Notes: generated by a model not told the origin, from the letters alone. DNA of 60,776 nucleotides from Pantoea sp. 1.19 (GCF_001922585.1 NZ_MRBS01000006.1:1-60776); one strand, 5' to 3'. Positions 47,366 to 58,668 are shown, counted from the first letter of the stretch. Numbers and translations are program-made.

Positions 47366-47483
47366 AGCTGTTTTTTGCCGATAGCCCGTCTGGTGCTATA
47401 CACCCGACATTTTCCGCCGCATCTTAAAGCCTGGTCAGGCGCAGCAGCGTCCTGTGTCCAATCCAGTCATTAAGGAGCTATTT

Positions 47484-47873
47484 ATGCAACGGAACTCTCT
47501 GATCGCGATCCTGCTGGCCACGGCGGGCCTTGCCAGCGCCGGCAGCGTCTTTGCCGCCGATCCGCAGGTGCTGACAGTTTATGCCACCGAAAAAGCCAAA
47601 ACCTCCCGCTCATCCGGCGATCTCAATAACTTCGGCACCACCTTTGAAGTGACGCTGGAGAATCTGACCCCGGAAACCATCGATTTGCGCACCGTCTGCC
47701 TACGCGGCTACGCACACGACGGCCGGGAATTTCCGGTCGCGCGCATCGAGGATAAACTGACGAAAGGCAACCTGAAGCCGCAGAAAAAAGTGACCGGGCT
47801 GGCCGTGTTCTCGGCCGCGGATGACAGTGTGTTTGACGTTAATCAGCTGAAGCTGTCAAATCACTGCGATTGA
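47484..47873 (+). CDS. Small secreted protein, probably DUF4354 family
   Basis: 129 residues with a clear signal peptide (MQRNSLIAILLATAG..., cleavage after VFA). The mature protein of about 103 residues has two cysteines (TVCLRG and NHCD at the end), which could form a disulfide, and a beta-rich sandwich-like pattern. Start at 47484 follows AAGGAG; the upstream ATG in frame at 47454 lacks an SD. I recall this as DUF4354, a family of small enterobacterial periplasmic proteins, but function is unknown. It lies between ytjB and the deo operon, where E. coli has lplA and yjjJ. Confidence 0.75.
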   Translation: MQRNSLIAILLATAGLASAGSVFAADPQVLTVYATEKAKTSRSSGDLNNFGTTFEVTLENLTPETIDLRTVCLRGYAHDGREFPVARIEDKLTKGNLKPQKKVTGLAVFSAADDSVFDVNQLKLSNHCD

Positions 47874-47894
47874 CGCCTGATGGGCAGACAGCAA

Positions 47895-47920
47895 GCGAGG
47901 CTGGCGGGCGCCAGCCTCGC
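47895..47920. terminator. Convergent hairpin after deoD
   Basis: GCGAGGCTGGC-GGGC-GCCAGCCTCGC, a perfect 11-bp stem with 4-nt loop between the ends of deoD and the small secreted protein gene. No T-run on either side, but the position suits a shared transcription end. Confidence 0.6.
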
Positions 47921-47926
47921 TGCGCA

Positions 47927-48646
47927 TTACGCGTTGTCGCCCAGCAGGACCGACTCCAGCGCAATCTTAATCATGTCATTAAACGTGGTCTGCCGCTCCG
48001 CCGCGGTGGTTTGTTCGTGGGTGCGGATGTGGTCGGAGACGGTGCAGATAGTCAGGGCTTTGGCACCAAACTCCGCCGCCACGCCGTAGATACCCGCCGC
48101 TTCCATTTCCACGCCCAGGATGCCGTACTTCTCCATCACGTCAAACATCTGCGGATCCGGCGTGTAGAACAGATCGGCGGAGAAAATATTGCCCACGCGG
48201 GCCTCCACGCCCAGCGCTTTCGCCGCGTCCACCGCGTGACGCACCATCTCGAAATCGGCGATCGCCGCAAAGTCGTTATCCTTAAAACGCAGGCGGTTGA
48301 CTTTGGAGTCGGTGCAGGCGCCCAGTCCGATGACCACGTCGCGCAGCTTAACGTCCGCGCGCACCGCGCCGCAGGAGCCAACGCGAATGATTTTCTTCAC
48401 GCCAAAATCGGTGATCAGCTCTTTGGTATAGATGGAGCAGGAGGGAATGCCCATGCCGTGGCCCATCACTGAAATCGCCCGGCCTTTATAGGTGCCGGTG
48501 TAACCGAGCATGCCGCGCACGTTGTTCACTTCACGCACGTTGTCCAGAAAGGTTTCCGCAATGTGTTTCGCACGCAGCGGATCGCCGGGCATCAGCACCA
48601 CGTCCGCGAAATCACCCATCTCTGCATTAATATGTGGCGTTGCCAT
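47927..48646 (-). CDS. deoD: Purine nucleoside phosphorylase
   Basis: 239 residues of the hexameric PNP-I family. Phosphate site GDPLRAK near 21-27, RVGSCGA near 87-93, [12 protein letters not shown] near 177-188, and the SDHI aspartate near 204-207. It releases purine bases as ribose- or deoxyribose-1-phosphate. Last gene of deoCABD. Length equals E. coli DeoD (239). Confidence 0.97.
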   Translation of the reverse strand: MATPHINAEMGDFADVVLMPGDPLRAKHIAETFLDNVREVNNVRGMLGYTGTYKGRAISVMGHGMGIPSCSIYTKELITDFGVKKIIRVGSCGAVRADVKLRDVVIGLGACTDSKVNRLRFKDNDFAAIADFEMVRHAVDAAKALGVEARVGNIFSADLFYTPDPQMFDVMEKYGILGVEMEAAGIYGVAAEFGAKALTICTVSDHIRTHEQTTAAERQTTFNDMIKIALESVLLGDNA

Positions 48647-48706
48647 GTTCTATCCTTTTTCATTTTGCCGGGGCGGGCAGCCCCGGTCACCTGTGCGGAT
48701 GCTGTT

Positions 48707-49930
48707 TTACAGCATTGATTTGCCATATTCCATATCGGACAGGCCAAAGTAGCGCGCGACGGTCTGGCCAATGTCGGCAAAGGTGTCACGCGCACCGAGG
48801 AAGCCCGGTTGTACGCCCGGTCCGTAAATCAGTACCGGTATGTGCTCGCGGGTGTGTTCCGTGCCGTGCCAGGTCGGATCGCAGCCGTGGTCAGCGGTGA
48901 GGATCAGAATGTCGCCCTCTTTCACTTCCGCCATCAGCTCCGGCAGGCGGCGGTCGAACAGCTCCAGCCCGCCGGCATAGCCGGCCACGTCGCGACGGTG
49001 TCCCCAGTCGGAGTCAAAGTTGACGAAGTTGGTGAAAACGATGGCGTTATCCGGCGCGCTGCGCATCTCGGCCAGGGTGGCGTCAAACAGCGCATCCAGC
49101 CCGGTGGCTTTCACTTTTTTGGTGATGCCAACATGGGCATAAATATCGGCGATTTTGCCCACCGAAATCACTTCGCCACCGCGCTCGTCCACCAGCTTTT
49201 TCAGCACCGTGGGTGACGGCGGCTCGACGGCCAGATCATGGCGATTACCGGTGCGCTCAAAGCGGCCCGGCTTATCGCCGACGAACGGCCGGGCAATCAC
49301 GCGACCGATGTTGTAGCCGCCTTCGGTCAGCTCTTCGCGGGCGATATCGCAGAGTGCATACAGACGATCGAGGCCGAAGGTCTCTTCATGACAAGCGATC
49401 TGGAACACCGAATCCGCCGAAGTATAGAAAATCGGTTTACCGCTTTGCATGTGCTCTTCACCAAGGCGGTCCAGGATCACCGTGCCGGAAGCATGGCAGT
49501 TACCCAGATAGCCCGGCAGCCCGGCGCGCGCCACCAGTTTGTCCAGCAGCGCCTGCGGGAAGCTGTTTTCCTGGTCGGTAAAGTAACCCCAGTCAAACAG
49601 TACCGGTACGCCGGCAATCTCCCAGTGTCCTGACGGCGTATCTTTGCCGGAGGAGAGCTCCTTCGCATAGGCGTATGCGCCAATGATATTGGCATCTTTA
49701 TCCAGCCCCGGCGGAAACCGGCCGCTGGAAGCTTCAGCCGCTTTGCCCAGTCCCAGCGCCGTCAGATTCGGCAGATGCAGCGCGCCCTGGCGTCCCTTAT
49801 CGGCCTCACCGTTAGCGCAGGCCTGCGCAATGTGGCCCAGCGTGTCTGCGCCGCGGTCGCCGAACTTGTCGGCGTCGGCGCTGTAACCAATCCCGAAGGA
49901 GTCCAGCACCATCATAAATACACGTTTCAT
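48707..49930 (-). CDS. deoB: Phosphopentomutase
   Basis: 407 residues of the alkaline-phosphatase superfamily. Metal motifs: [12 protein letters not shown] at the N-terminus (about 8-19), [11 protein letters not shown] near 155, and TADHGCDPT near 345. It converts deoxyribose-1-phosphate to the 5-phosphate, the substrate of DeoC. Third gene of the deo operon. Confidence 0.97.
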   Translation of the reverse strand: MKRVFMMVLDSFGIGYSADADKFGDRGADTLGHIAQACANGEADKGRQGALHLPNLTALGLGKAAEASSGRFPPGLDKDANIIGAYAYAKELSSGKDTPSGHWEIAGVPVLFDWGYFTDQENSFPQALLDKLVARAGLPGYLGNCHASGTVILDRLGEEHMQSGKPIFYTSADSVFQIACHEETFGLDRLYALCDIAREELTEGGYNIGRVIARPFVGDKPGRFERTGNRHDLAVEPPSPTVLKKLVDERGGEVISVGKIADIYAHVGITKKVKATGLDALFDATLAEMRSAPDNAIVFTNFVNFDSDWGHRRDVAGYAGGLELFDRRLPELMAEVKEGDILILTADHGCDPTWHGTEHTREHIPVLIYGPGVQPGFLGARDTFADIGQTVARYFGLSDMEYGKSML

Positions 49931-50025
49931 GTCACGCTCCCGTGTGGTTACTGCAAAAATGCGATCAGAGTAGTATACCGCAAACCCGGCGCGTTACCGC
50001 CTGTCGTCGGGCGGTTTAGCCGCGG

Positions 50026-51348
50026 TTAACCGGCAATCCGGCGATACACTACCGGGGTGGGCGCCGGGGCGCGGTCGCCGAGTACGATGGCCTGACGCAC
50101 CGCCTGCGCCGCGGCCTGCCACTGGCTTTCACTGGCGGCGTGAATGATCGCCAGCGGGCGCTGTCCATCCACGGCATCGCCGAGCTGAACCATCTCACTC
50201 AGCCCCACGCTGTAGTCGAGCGGATCGCTGGCGCGCTGGCGTCCACCGCCTAACGCGACCACCGCCATGCCCAGCGCGCGGGTATCCATCGCGGTGATGA
50301 TGCCCGGCGCGTCGGCATATACTGCTTTGCTCAGCATCGGCGCCGGCAGGTAGCTGTCCATACGCTCAATAAAGTCCGCTGGGCCGCGTTGTGCCGCCAC
50401 CATCTGCGCGAATACCTCGGCCGCCCGGCCGTTGTCCAGTACCGCCTGCAGCTGACTGCGCGCCTCGGCATCGCTGCCGGCCAGCCCGCCGGAGATCAGC
50501 ATTTCGCTGCACAGCGCCAGCGTCACCTCCAGCAGGCGCGGGTTGCGCTGCTCGCCGGTGAGAAACCGTACCGCCTCGCGCACCTCCAGCGCGTTACCGG
50601 CGCTGGAGGCCAGTACCTGATTCATGTCGGTCAGCAGCGCGGTGGTTTGACACCCCGCTCCGTTGGCCACGCCGACGATGGATTCAGCCAGCGCCAGCGA
50701 CAGCGACAGCGTGGGCATAAACGCTCCCGACCCCACCTTGACATCCATCACCAGCGCATCCAGCCCTTCCGCCAGCTTTTTCGCCAGGATCGAGGCAGTG
50801 ATCAGCGGGATCGAGTCGACGGTCGCGGTGATGTCACGGGTGGCGTAAAAACGCTTATCGGCCGGTGCCAGCGAATTGGTCTGGCCGATGATCGCCACGC
50901 CGACCTGGCGGATCATCTGCCGGAAGCGGGCGTCGTTCGGGAAGATATCAAAACCGGGGATCGCCTCCAGCTTATCCAGCGTACCGCCGGTGTGACCGAG
51001 ACCGCGGCCGGAAATCATCGGCACGTAGCCGCCGCAGGCGGCCACCATCGGCCCCAGCATCAGCGACGTCACATCGCCGACGCCGCCGGTAGAGTGCTTA
51101 TCCACCACCGGACCGTTCAGCCCCAGCGAGCGCCACTCCAGCACGCTGCCGGAATCGCGCATCGCCAGGGTCAGCGCCACGCGCTCCGCGAGGGTCATAT
51201 CGTGAAAGAAGATGGTCATCGCCAGCGCGGCGATCTGGCCTTCGCTGACGGTATTGTCACGAACGCCGTTAATGAAAAAGCGGATTTCGTCTTCGCTGAG
51301 CGCCTGGCCGTCACGCTTTTTTCGAATGATTTCTTGTGGCAGATACAC
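50026..51348 (-). CDS. deoA: Thymidine phosphorylase
   Basis: 440 residues. Substrate motif KHSTGGVGD near 84-92 and [16 protein letters not shown] near 113-128. Phosphorolyses thymidine or deoxyuridine. Second gene of the deo operon, 54 bp after deoC. Length equals E. coli DeoA (440). Confidence 0.97.
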   Translation of the reverse strand: MYLPQEIIRKKRDGQALSEDEIRFFINGVRDNTVSEGQIAALAMTIFFHDMTLAERVALTLAMRDSGSVLEWRSLGLNGPVVDKHSTGGVGDVTSLMLGPMVAACGGYVPMISGRGLGHTGGTLDKLEAIPGFDIFPNDARFRQMIRQVGVAIIGQTNSLAPADKRFYATRDITATVDSIPLITASILAKKLAEGLDALVMDVKVGSGAFMPTLSLSLALAESIVGVANGAGCQTTALLTDMNQVLASSAGNALEVREAVRFLTGEQRNPRLLEVTLALCSEMLISGGLAGSDAEARSQLQAVLDNGRAAEVFAQMVAAQRGPADFIERMDSYLPAPMLSKAVYADAPGIITAMDTRALGMAVVALGGGRQRASDPLDYSVGLSEMVQLGDAVDGQRPLAIIHAASESQWQAAAQAVRQAIVLGDRAPAPTPVVYRRIAG

Positions 51349-51402
51349 GCATACCCCCGGTGAGGATAACGGGCGGGTCAGCCCCCGCCCAACAGGTGAA
51401 AA

Positions 51403-52182
51403 TCAGTAGCCGGACTGGCTGCTGGCGCCGTGATGGCCCGCCGCGTTGAGCAGGCTGGCCAGCAGGCTGGAGGCGCCAAAACGGAAGTGCCGCGCATCGG
51501 CCCAGCCGGCGCCAAGAATACCGTCGGCCAGCTGCAGGTAGGCGGCGGCGTCTTCGGCAGTGCGCACGCCGCCGGCCGGTTTGAAGCCTACGCGCGCTTT
51601 TACGCCCATCTGCGCAATCACCCGCATCATCAGTTCGGCGGCGTGCGGCGTGGCGTTGACCGCCACTTTGCCGGTGGAGGTTTTAATGAAGTCGGCGCCG
51701 GCGTGAATGGCAATTTCTGAAGCCTGACGGATCAGCGCATCGCTCTGCAGCTCGCCGGTTTCGATGATCACTTTCAGCAGGACGTTGGCGTCGGCGCAGG
51801 CGTCTTTACAGGCTTTCACCAGCGCGAACCCGACCTCCGCATCTCCGGCCATCAGTGCACGGTACGGAAACACCACATCCACTTCGTCGGCGCCCAGCGC
51901 GATGGCTTCCCGCGTCTCGGCGAGCGCCGCCGCCACGTCGTCATTGCCGTGGGGAAAGTTGGTCACGGTCGCAATACGGATCTCAGGCGTACCCTGCTCA
52001 TTCAGCGTCCGGCGCGCTACCGGAATAAAGCGCGGATAGATACAGACGGCGGCCGTATTACCGGCCGGTGATTTTGCCTGCTGACAGAGCGCAATCACGC
52101 TGTCATCGGTGTCATCGTCATTGAGGGTGGTTAAATCCATCAGGGCCAGGGCGCGCAGGGCGGCAGCGGTAACGTCAGTCAT
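51403..52182 (-). CDS. deoC: Deoxyribose-phosphate aldolase
   Basis: 259 residues. Schiff-base K167 (FIKTSTGK), with K201 and D102 completing the catalytic set. Splits deoxyribose-5-phosphate into acetaldehyde and glyceraldehyde-3-phosphate. Start at 52182 chosen for GGAGAG upstream and E. coli length (259); an ATG 4 codons earlier is not SD-linked. First gene of the operon, under the two-site CRP promoter upstream. Confidence 0.97.
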   Translation of the reverse strand: MTDVTAAALRALALMDLTTLNDDDTDDSVIALCQQAKSPAGNTAAVCIYPRFIPVARRTLNEQGTPEIRIATVTNFPHGNDDVAAALAETREAIALGADEVDVVFPYRALMAGDAEVGFALVKACKDACADANVLLKVIIETGELQSDALIRQASEIAIHAGADFIKTSTGKVAVNATPHAAELMMRVIAQMGVKARVGFKPAGGVRTAEDAAAYLQLADGILGAGWADARHFRFGASSLLASLLNAAGHHGASSQSGY

Positions 52183-52214
52183 GGGGCTCTCCACTTGAAG
52201 ACGGGGGATGTGCG

Positions 52215-52311
52215 TATGGTAACATCGCCAGTCATGGCTATTTTGTGCTCAAAGTCACACGACAACATGAAAGAATGACAAAGAGATCATTTTTTAGTGA
52301 TTCAAATCACA
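52215..52311 (-). promoter_or_regulatory. deoC promoter with two CRP-like sites (deoP2-type)
   Basis: On plus, TGTGCTCAAAGTCACA at 52244-52259 and AGTGATTCAAATCACA at 52296-52311, centres 52 bp apart. A -10-like TACCAT is at 52215-52220 on the minus strand, placing the near site close to -42. This is the layout of E. coli deoP2, where CytR binds between two CRP dimers. Confidence 0.8.
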
Positions 52312-52354
52312 CTTAATTGCTCAATGTGAACTTAGCAACACCATTAATCACAAA

Positions 52355-52389
52355 AACGCCATGCCGCTGGGGAAACAGCGCATGGCGTT
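52355..52389 (-). terminator. Intrinsic terminator after the nucleoside transporter gene
   Basis: AACGCCATG(C)CGCTG...CAGCGCATGGCGTT, a 14-bp stem with one bulged base, followed on minus by TTTTT. It ends the transporter transcript before deo. Confidence 0.85.
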
Positions 52390-52414
52390 GTGATTATTCT
52401 AACATTGTTCAGAC

Positions 52415-53692
52415 TTACAGCGCCAGAAAGACACCGGCGATGGTGGCGCTCATCAGGTTCGACAGCGTACCAGCAATCACCGCCTTGATCCCCAGGCTGG
52501 CAATATCATGACGACGATTTGGCGCCATACTGCCGAGGCCGCCGATCAAAATGGCAATCGACGACAGGTTGGCAAAGCCGCACAGGGCAAAAGAGATAAT
52601 CGCTTTGGTGTGGTCTGACAGCGGTTGCAAGCCCGCCGCCACGACGTCGGCATCCCCCTTCAGGTATTCGCCGAAATTGAGGTAGGCGACGAATTCATTC
52701 ACCACCAGCTTCTGACCGATAAACGAGCCGGCCACCACCGCTTCGTTCCACGGCACGCCAATCAGGAATGCCACCGGGGCGAACAGGTAGCCGAGGATCA
52801 GCTGCAGCGTCAGCTGCGGGTAGTCAAACCAACCGCCGATGCCGGAGAGAATGCCGTTAAGCAGCGCAATCAGCGCCACAAACGCCAGCAGCATCGCGCC
52901 AACGTTCAGCGCCAGCTGCATGCCGGACGCCGCGCCGGCGGCGGCGGCATCCAGCACGTTGGCCGGCTTGTCTTCCGCCCCGGCCAGCGCGCTGTCTGAC
53001 GGGGAGTCGTGCGGCGTTTCCGTTTCCGGCAGCAGCAGTTTGGCAAACAGCAGACCGCCCGGTGCCGCCATAAAGGAGGCCGCTATCAAATACTCCAGCG
53101 GTACGCCCATCTGCGCGTAGCCCGCCAGCACCGAACCGGCTACCGAGGCGAGGCCGCCGCACATCACGGCAAACAGCTCCGAGCGGGTCATGGTCGCGAT
53201 AAACGGCCGTACGACCAGCGGCGCTTCGGTCTGGCCCACAAAAATGTTCGCGGTTGCCGACAGGGATTCCGTACGCGAGGTGCCCAGCAGTTTTTGCAGC
53301 CCGCCGCCGAGTACGCGAATGATAAGCTGCATAATGCCGAGGTAGTAGAGGACCGCAATCAGCGAGGAGAAAAACACAATCACTGGCAGAACGCGCAGAG
53401 CAAACACAAAGCCGCCGCCGCCAAACACCTCAAACATTTTGTCTGAAACCAGCCCGCCAAAGATAAACGAGATGCCCTGGTTGCCGTAGGCGATGACGTT
53501 GGCGACCCCTTCAGACATCGCCAGCAGCACCCGCCGGCCGGTCGGCACGTAGAGGACCAGCGCGCCGATGGCCACCTGAATCAGAAACGCACCGCCGACG
53601 GTGCGCAACTTAATGGCCCGCCGGTTTGTTGACAGCAGCACCGCGAACAGCAGCAGCGCCACCATACCCACCACACCCATAATGAGTTGCAT
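52415..53692 (-). CDS. Concentrative nucleoside transporter (NupC family)
   Basis: 425-residue inner-membrane proton symporter with about 10 segments. CNT signatures: [12 protein letters not shown] near 155, and [12 protein letters not shown] near 340 with [12 protein letters not shown] near 370. Start at 53692 follows GAGGAAAA. Somewhat longer than E. coli NupC (400), closer to the NupX/YeiM size. It feeds nucleosides to the deo operon just downstream and has its own CytR/CRP-type promoter. Confidence 0.93.
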   Translation of the reverse strand: MQLIMGVVGMVALLLFAVLLSTNRRAIKLRTVGGAFLIQVAIGALVLYVPTGRRVLLAMSEGVANVIAYGNQGISFIFGGLVSDKMFEVFGGGGFVFALRVLPVIVFFSSLIAVLYYLGIMQLIIRVLGGGLQKLLGTSRTESLSATANIFVGQTEAPLVVRPFIATMTRSELFAVMCGGLASVAGSVLAGYAQMGVPLEYLIAASFMAAPGGLLFAKLLLPETETPHDSPSDSALAGAEDKPANVLDAAAAGAASGMQLALNVGAMLLAFVALIALLNGILSGIGGWFDYPQLTLQLILGYLFAPVAFLIGVPWNEAVVAGSFIGQKLVVNEFVAYLNFGEYLKGDADVVAAGLQPLSDHTKAIISFALCGFANLSSIAILIGGLGSMAPNRRHDIASLGIKAVIAGTLSNLMSATIAGVFLAL

Positions 53693-53775
53693 AATTTTCC
53701 TCAGAATCAATAAGGCGCGATTCGCCCCCGGTCAGAAAAGCGTGCTTTAGCAAACTAAAACACGAAACTGCGGCG

Positions 53776-53869
53776 ATTATAACGGCGGGGACGCATTGAA
53801 ACTGGAAAAATGTCACAAATAAATACAACTGGAAGCAAAGGTAAAACTTATTTAGTGACACAGATCACA
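53776..53869 (-). promoter_or_regulatory. nucleoside-transporter promoter with two CRP-like sites
   Basis: On the minus strand a perfect -10 TATAAT (53776-53781), weak -35. On plus, a weak CRP-like site at 53802-53817 (CTGGA-N6-TCACA) and a strong one at 53854-53869 (AGTGA-N6-TCACA), centres 52 bp apart. The near site would be centred about 41 bp from the start. Confidence 0.8.
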
Positions 53870-54646
53870 CTAAATTCGGAAGAGCCGGTGGGTATTGGCG
53901 CGTATTTGCTGCGCAATCTGCGGGGCCGGCTCAGGGCGGAGAGCGCAGAGCGCGTGAAACACGTTGACGATGCGCTCGGGGCGATTAGGCTGCCCCTGAA
54001 AGCCGCTGACCGGCATATCGGGCGCGTCGGTCTCCAGCAGCAGCGCGCTGAGCGGCAGCCGGGCGATAGCCTGCCGGGTTTTGTTGGCACGGGGATAAGT
54101 AATGGTGCCCCCAACGCCGATCAGATAGCCAAGGCGCACGTAGGCTTCCGCCTGGGCCAGGCTACCGGCAAAGCCGTGTACCACGCCGCCTCGTGGCAAA
54201 TTCTGCCGCCGCAGGTGCATCGCCAGCGTATCGTGGCTGCGGCGCGCGTGCAGGATCACCGGCAAATCGTACTGCCTGGCCAGCCGCAGCTGGGCATCCA
54301 GCAGCGCCTGCTGGCGCGCGAACTGCGGATCCGCCATCAGCTTATCCAGCCCAATCTCGCCAACGGCCACCAGCTTCTCTGGTGCGCGCCGCAGCTGCTG
54401 CTCCAGCGCCGCCAGGCTGCCATCATCATGCTCCGCTACCGCCATGGGATGCAGGCCCAGTGCGGCATAGACCGGCGGATGGGCCGCGGCCAGCGCCAGC
54501 ACCGGCGCAAAGCGCGCGGCGGAAACCGATACGGCAATCAGCCGCTCCACGCCGGCGGCGGCAGCGCGTGCCAGGCTGGCCGCCTCGTCACCGACAAACG
54601 GTGGAAAATCAAAATGGCAGTGGGTATCGACGAAGCGCAGGCTCAT
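53870..54646 (-). CDS. yjjV: TatD-family metal-dependent hydrolase YjjV
   Basis: 258 residues. Metal-binding HCHFD (FVDTHCHFDFP near residue 7), EIGLD near 97, HAR near 132 and HGFAG near 158, with LETDAPDM near 205. TIM-barrel deoxyribonuclease/hydrolase family; physiological substrate uncertain. Starts inside the yjjU stop (4-bp overlap), the same pairing as in E. coli. Confidence 0.93.
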   Translation of the reverse strand: MSLRFVDTHCHFDFPPFVGDEAASLARAAAAGVERLIAVSVSAARFAPVLALAAAHPPVYAALGLHPMAVAEHDDGSLAALEQQLRRAPEKLVAVGEIGLDKLMADPQFARQQALLDAQLRLARQYDLPVILHARRSHDTLAMHLRRQNLPRGGVVHGFAGSLAQAEAYVRLGYLIGVGGTITYPRANKTRQAIARLPLSALLLETDAPDMPVSGFQGQPNRPERIVNVFHALCALRPEPAPQIAQQIRANTHRLFRI

Positions 54647-55686
54647 GCCAGCGACCCTTCATCCAGCCCGGCGTCATTGTCGGCGACCGTCGGCACCCGC
54701 AGCGTCGCCAGTGAAACGCTGCGTCGGTGACGCTTTAGCGCGATCGGCTCGCCGTCACTGAGCCACTGCCCCAGCGTGGCAAGAAAGTAGCGACCGCAGC
54801 GCCGCCCGAGGTGGTAGTCCTGATTCAGCGCCCCTACGCGGCTGCCCAGCGCGCTGCTGGCCAGCGGCTTCGGCGGAAAAATTTCCACAATCCGCAGCTT
54901 GCCCGGCGGTTTTTCAATAAAACGCTGAATATCGCGATAGCTTTTCTCGTGATGCTGCACAATGCGCACCATCGGCTGCAAGCTGCTGTCGCCGAGCCAG
55001 CGCTCCATGCGCTTAAACCACTGCGGCGTGTAGAACATCTGCGAGGGTACGGTGCGCACCACCACGAGGGTGTTAGCCCCCAAGCGCGCCGCTTCACGCA
55101 CCGGTATGGCGTCACTGATGCCGCCGTCCAGCCACGTGCTCCCCTCCAGCTCTACCCCATGGCGGTAAAAGCCCGGGATCGCGCTGGACGCGCGAATTAT
55201 GTCCAGCCAGTTCTCCGCCCGCGGGGCGAAGTAGTGCGCGGCAAAATCGTCGCTGCGGCAGGCGGCCATGAAAAATTGTTTGCCGGCGCTAAAGCGCGCA
55301 TCCGCGCCCGGCATCGCCAGCGGCAGCTCTTTAGCGGTGACCTTCACCAGCCAGTCGAGGTCAATCAGATTGCCGCCGCGCACAAAGCGCAGCGGATTAA
55401 AAAACAGTGGATTGGTGGTGTAGCGGGTAATCACGCGCCGCGCATAGCCGCGCTGGCCGCACACAAAGGCCGAGAGATTCTGCGCCCCGGCGGAGGTGCC
55501 GAGATAGTAGGTGAAGGGGTCGAAGCCCGCCTGCTGAAATTCATCCAGTACCCCGGCCGTGAAGATGCCGCGCTGGCCGCCGCCTTCGCACACCAGCGCC
55601 ATTTTTCCCGGCGTAAAGGGCCGGGTCGCCAGCGGCTCAATGTTGCCCGGCGTGACCTGAATACGTTTTCCCACGGTGGACTCCAT
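54643..55686 (-). CDS. yjjU: Patatin-like phospholipase YjjU
   Basis: 347 residues. Oxyanion hole GGGQRG at 35-40, nucleophile GTSAG at 63-67 (S65), and catalytic DGG at 187-189, making a Ser-Asp dyad lipase. Cytoplasmic or membrane-associated. First gene of yjjU-yjjV. Sequence and position fit E. coli YjjU. Confidence 0.93.
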   Translation of the reverse strand: MESTVGKRIQVTPGNIEPLATRPFTPGKMALVCEGGGQRGIFTAGVLDEFQQAGFDPFTYYLGTSAGAQNLSAFVCGQRGYARRVITRYTTNPLFFNPLRFVRGGNLIDLDWLVKVTAKELPLAMPGADARFSAGKQFFMAACRSDDFAAHYFAPRAENWLDIIRASSAIPGFYRHGVELEGSTWLDGGISDAIPVREAARLGANTLVVVRTVPSQMFYTPQWFKRMERWLGDSSLQPMVRIVQHHEKSYRDIQRFIEKPPGKLRIVEIFPPKPLASSALGSRVGALNQDYHLGRRCGRYFLATLGQWLSDGEPIALKRHRRSVSLATLRVPTVADNDAGLDEGSLA

Positions 55687-55849
55687 TACGGCGACGGATA
55701 ATCTGGTTGTGCAGGATAACGGTTCACGCGCCGGCGATCGAAGCGGATGTTGCTATCCAGCGGAGAAGTTTGTAACCAGAGAATAATAGAAAACGCCGGG
55801 CGCCTCAGTGAGGCGCCCGGCGCAGGGTGTTCCAACTGGCCGCGTCTGA

Positions 55850-56011
55850 CTAGAGTCGCTTACGGCCGGTAAACAGGCTGACCAGAAACAGGATAATACC
55901 GACCACGAACACGACCTTCGCCGCCCAGGCCGCCGTACCGGCCAGTCCGCCAAAGCCCAGCGCTGCAGCAATCAGCGCAATGATCAGAAAAATAATGCCC
56001 CACCTAAACAT
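55850..56011 (-). CDS. ytjA: Small membrane protein YtjA (DUF1328)
   Basis: 53 residues: [18 protein letters not shown], then [18 protein letters not shown] and a basic tail GRKRL, two membrane helices. Matches E. coli YtjA in length and sequence. Start at 56011 follows AAGGAGAGG. Between osmY and yjjU, as in E. coli; small stress-linked protein of unknown function. Confidence 0.93.
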   Translation of the reverse strand: MFRWGIIFLIIALIAAALGFGGLAGTAAWAAKVVFVVGIILFLVSLFTGRKRL

Positions 56012-56123
56012 AAGCCTCTCCTTAACCATAGTTAGCATCAAACTGCTTGCCGGGATTTGGCACCCCGGACAATATCATTGTTATTGCGCCCTGCTGGCGG
56101 GCTGCACCACGCCAGCTGGGGGG

Positions 56124-56738
56124 TTACGATTTAACTTTCAGGTCGTTCTTAACGCTTTTGACGCCTTCAATGGCTTTGGCAATCGACTCAGCGCGATCAG
56201 CCTGCGCCTGGTTGTCCACATTGCCGGAGAGCTGAACCACACCGTGCGTGGTTTCCACTTTGACTTTCCGTGACGGAACAATGTCATCCGCTAACAGTTT
56301 AGCTTTGATTTCGGTGGTTGTGGCGGAATCACCGGCATAACCGCTGACCGAGGCCTTGGTGCTGTCTTTTACGTGAAGCTTGTCACTGACGGATTTAACC
56401 CCTTCCACTTTTTTCGCCAGCGCAACGGCTTTTTCTGCCTGGTCCTGCGACGGCACGAAGCCACTCAGGGTCACCACGCCTTTCTCGGTTTTCACCGACA
56501 CATCGCTGCTTTTAATGTCGTCAGCATCCACCAGCGCGGCTTTGACTTTTGCGGTGACGCCGCTGTCGTCCATCCAGGCGCCAGCTTTTTGCATCGAGCT
56601 GTCAATTTTTGCCCCGGCCTCGCTGGCCGACGTCTGCGTTTTATCCATCATGGAAGATTCAGCCAGCGCGGAACCGCCCACAAAGAGTGAACCAATAATC
56701 ATCGCCGTAAACGTCTTTGCAATCGTAGTCTTATTCAT
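56124..56738 (-). CDS. osmY: Osmotically inducible periplasmic protein OsmY
   Basis: 204 residues. Signal peptide ends at ALA-ES (about 28), then two BON domains (about 56-125 and 135-204) beginning [15 protein letters not shown] and [14 protein letters not shown]. In E. coli osmY is controlled by RpoS and osmotic shock and binds membranes or phospholipids. The upstream 235 bp contains no gene. Confidence 0.96.
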   Translation of the reverse strand: MNKTTIAKTFTAMIIGSLFVGGSALAESSMMDKTQTSASEAGAKIDSSMQKAGAWMDDSGVTAKVKAALVDADDIKSSDVSVKTEKGVVTLSGFVPSQDQAEKAVALAKKVEGVKSVSDKLHVKDSTKASVSGYAGDSATTTEIKAKLLADDIVPSRKVKVETTHGVVQLSGNVDNQAQADRAESIAKAIEGVKSVKNDLKVKS

Positions 56739-56973
56739 CTGTTTCTTCCTTTTCTTGTTACTTTCCCGTCATATACGCCATGACGGTGCCTGGACTGAGA
56801 CGCGGGGTCATCATTGCCCGTTGAGAATAACTATAGACAAGATTGCGATTTTCACCGGACAGGACGGCATAATTGTTCGAAAACAGCGCATAATGGCGTT
56901 TTTTTAGGAGCAGTCTGTAAGAATTGCGGAAGAAAACAGCGCCCGCAGTGGCGGACGCTGCAAAACAGTGGGA

Positions 56974-58563
56974 TCAGTGCTCGCGGGTTTTGCGGAAGGT
57001 GACGTCGGGAAAACGTTCCTGCGTCAGGTTAAGGTTCACCATCGTTGGCGCGATGTAGGTCAGGTTATCGCCACCGTCGAGCGCGAGGTTCACCTCATTC
57101 TTACGCTGAAATTCATCGAATTTTTTCACGTCGCCACACTCCACCCAGCGGGCGGTGGCAACGTTAATCGATTCGTAAATCGCCTCGACGTTGTATTCGC
57201 TTTTCAGGCGCGCCACGACCACGTCAAACTGCAGCACGCCGACGGCGCCGACAATCAGATCGTTGTTGTGAACCGGCCGGAACACCTGCACCGCGCCCTC
57301 TTCCGACAGCTGCACCAGCCCCTTCAGCAGCTGCTTCTGCTTCAGTGGATCGCGCAGGCGAATGCGGCGAAACAGCTCCGGGGCGAAGTTCGGAATGCCG
57401 GTGAACTTCATGGCTTCGCCCTGGGTAAAGGTGTCGCCAATCTGGATGGTGCCGTGATTGTGCAGGCCGATGATGTCGCCCGGGTAAGCCTCTTCCACGT
57501 GTGAGCGATCGCCGGCCATAAAGGTCAGCGCATCGGCAATCACCACGTCTTTACCGGTGCGCACCTGACGCAGCTTCATGCCCTTCTCATACTTACCGGA
57601 TACCACGCGCATAAAGGCCACGCGGTCACGGTGTTTCGGGTCCATGTTGGCCTGAATTTTAAATACGAAGCCGCTGAATTTTTCCTCTTTCGCTTCCACC
57701 ACGCGGCTGTCGGTGGTGCGCGGCATCGGCGCCGGCGCCCAGCTGACCAGGCCATCGAGCATATGGTCAACGCCAAAGTTGCCCAGCGCGGTGCCGAAGA
57801 ACACCGGCGTGAGCTCGCCGGCGAGGAACAGTTCGCGGTCAAACTCGTGCGAGGCGCCCTGCACCAGCTCCAGCTCGTCGCGCAGCTGCTGCGCCAACTC
57901 GTCGCCGACGGCGGCATCCAGCTCCGGGTTATGGAGTCCTTTCACCACTCGCACATCCTGAATGGTGTGCCCTTTCCCGCTCTGGTACAGGATGGTTTCA
58001 TCGTTGTAAAGATGGTAAACCCCCTTGAACAATTTGCCGCAGCCAATCGGCCAGGTGATCGGCGCGCAGGCAATCTTCAGCTCGCTCTCCACCTCATCCA
58101 GCAGCTCCATCGGATCGCGGATATCGCGGTCCAGCTTATTCATAAAGGTGATGATTGGCGTGTCGCGCAGGCGGGTGACTTCCATCAGCTTACGGGTACG
58201 ATCCTCAACGCCCTTGGCGGCATCAATCACCATCAGGCAGCAGTCCACGGCGGTGAGCGTGCGGTAGGTGTCTTCGGAGAAGTCTTCGTGGCCCGGGGTG
58301 TCCAGCAGGTTTACCAGGCTGTCGCGATAGGGAAACTGCATCACCGACGTGGTGATAGAGATGCCGCGCTGTTTCTCCATCTCCATCCAGTCGGATTTTG
58401 CGTGCTGATTTGAGCCGCGCCCTTTCACCGTGCCGGCGGTCTGGATTGCCTGTCCGAACAGCAGCACCTTTTCAGTAATGGTGGTTTTACCGGCGTCGGG
58501 GTGCGAGATGATCGCGAAGGTGCGACGACGCGCAACCTCCTGCATAAAAGGAGCATTAGACAT
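56974..58563 (-). CDS. prfC: Peptide chain release factor 3
   Basis: A 529-residue translational GTPase. G1 SHPDAGKTT near 20-28, G3 DTPGHEDF near 89-96, G4 NKLD near 142-145. It recycles RF1 and RF2 after peptide release. Length and sequence match E. coli RF3 (529). Confidence 0.97.
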   Translation of the reverse strand: MSNAPFMQEVARRRTFAIISHPDAGKTTITEKVLLFGQAIQTAGTVKGRGSNQHAKSDWMEMEKQRGISITTSVMQFPYRDSLVNLLDTPGHEDFSEDTYRTLTAVDCCLMVIDAAKGVEDRTRKLMEVTRLRDTPIITFMNKLDRDIRDPMELLDEVESELKIACAPITWPIGCGKLFKGVYHLYNDETILYQSGKGHTIQDVRVVKGLHNPELDAAVGDELAQQLRDELELVQGASHEFDRELFLAGELTPVFFGTALGNFGVDHMLDGLVSWAPAPMPRTTDSRVVEAKEEKFSGFVFKIQANMDPKHRDRVAFMRVVSGKYEKGMKLRQVRTGKDVVIADALTFMAGDRSHVEEAYPGDIIGLHNHGTIQIGDTFTQGEAMKFTGIPNFAPELFRRIRLRDPLKQKQLLKGLVQLSEEGAVQVFRPVHNNDLIVGAVGVLQFDVVVARLKSEYNVEAIYESINVATARWVECGDVKKFDEFQRKNEVNLALDGGDNLTYIAPTMVNLNLTQERFPDVTFRKTREH

Positions 58564-58668
58564 GTAAAGGATTCTTCTGTTGACGGCGCCACGACGCGAC
58601 GCATGGGGTTAATACACACTGGGCGCCATTTTCACCGATCCGGCGGCGAGAAACAATCCTGCTGCGCC

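Noticed and set aside
52397-52404. Possible DeoR half site TTCTAACA near deoC
   Set aside because: Only one half of the palindrome is present, and it lies next to the transporter stop codon, so chance is the simpler explanation.
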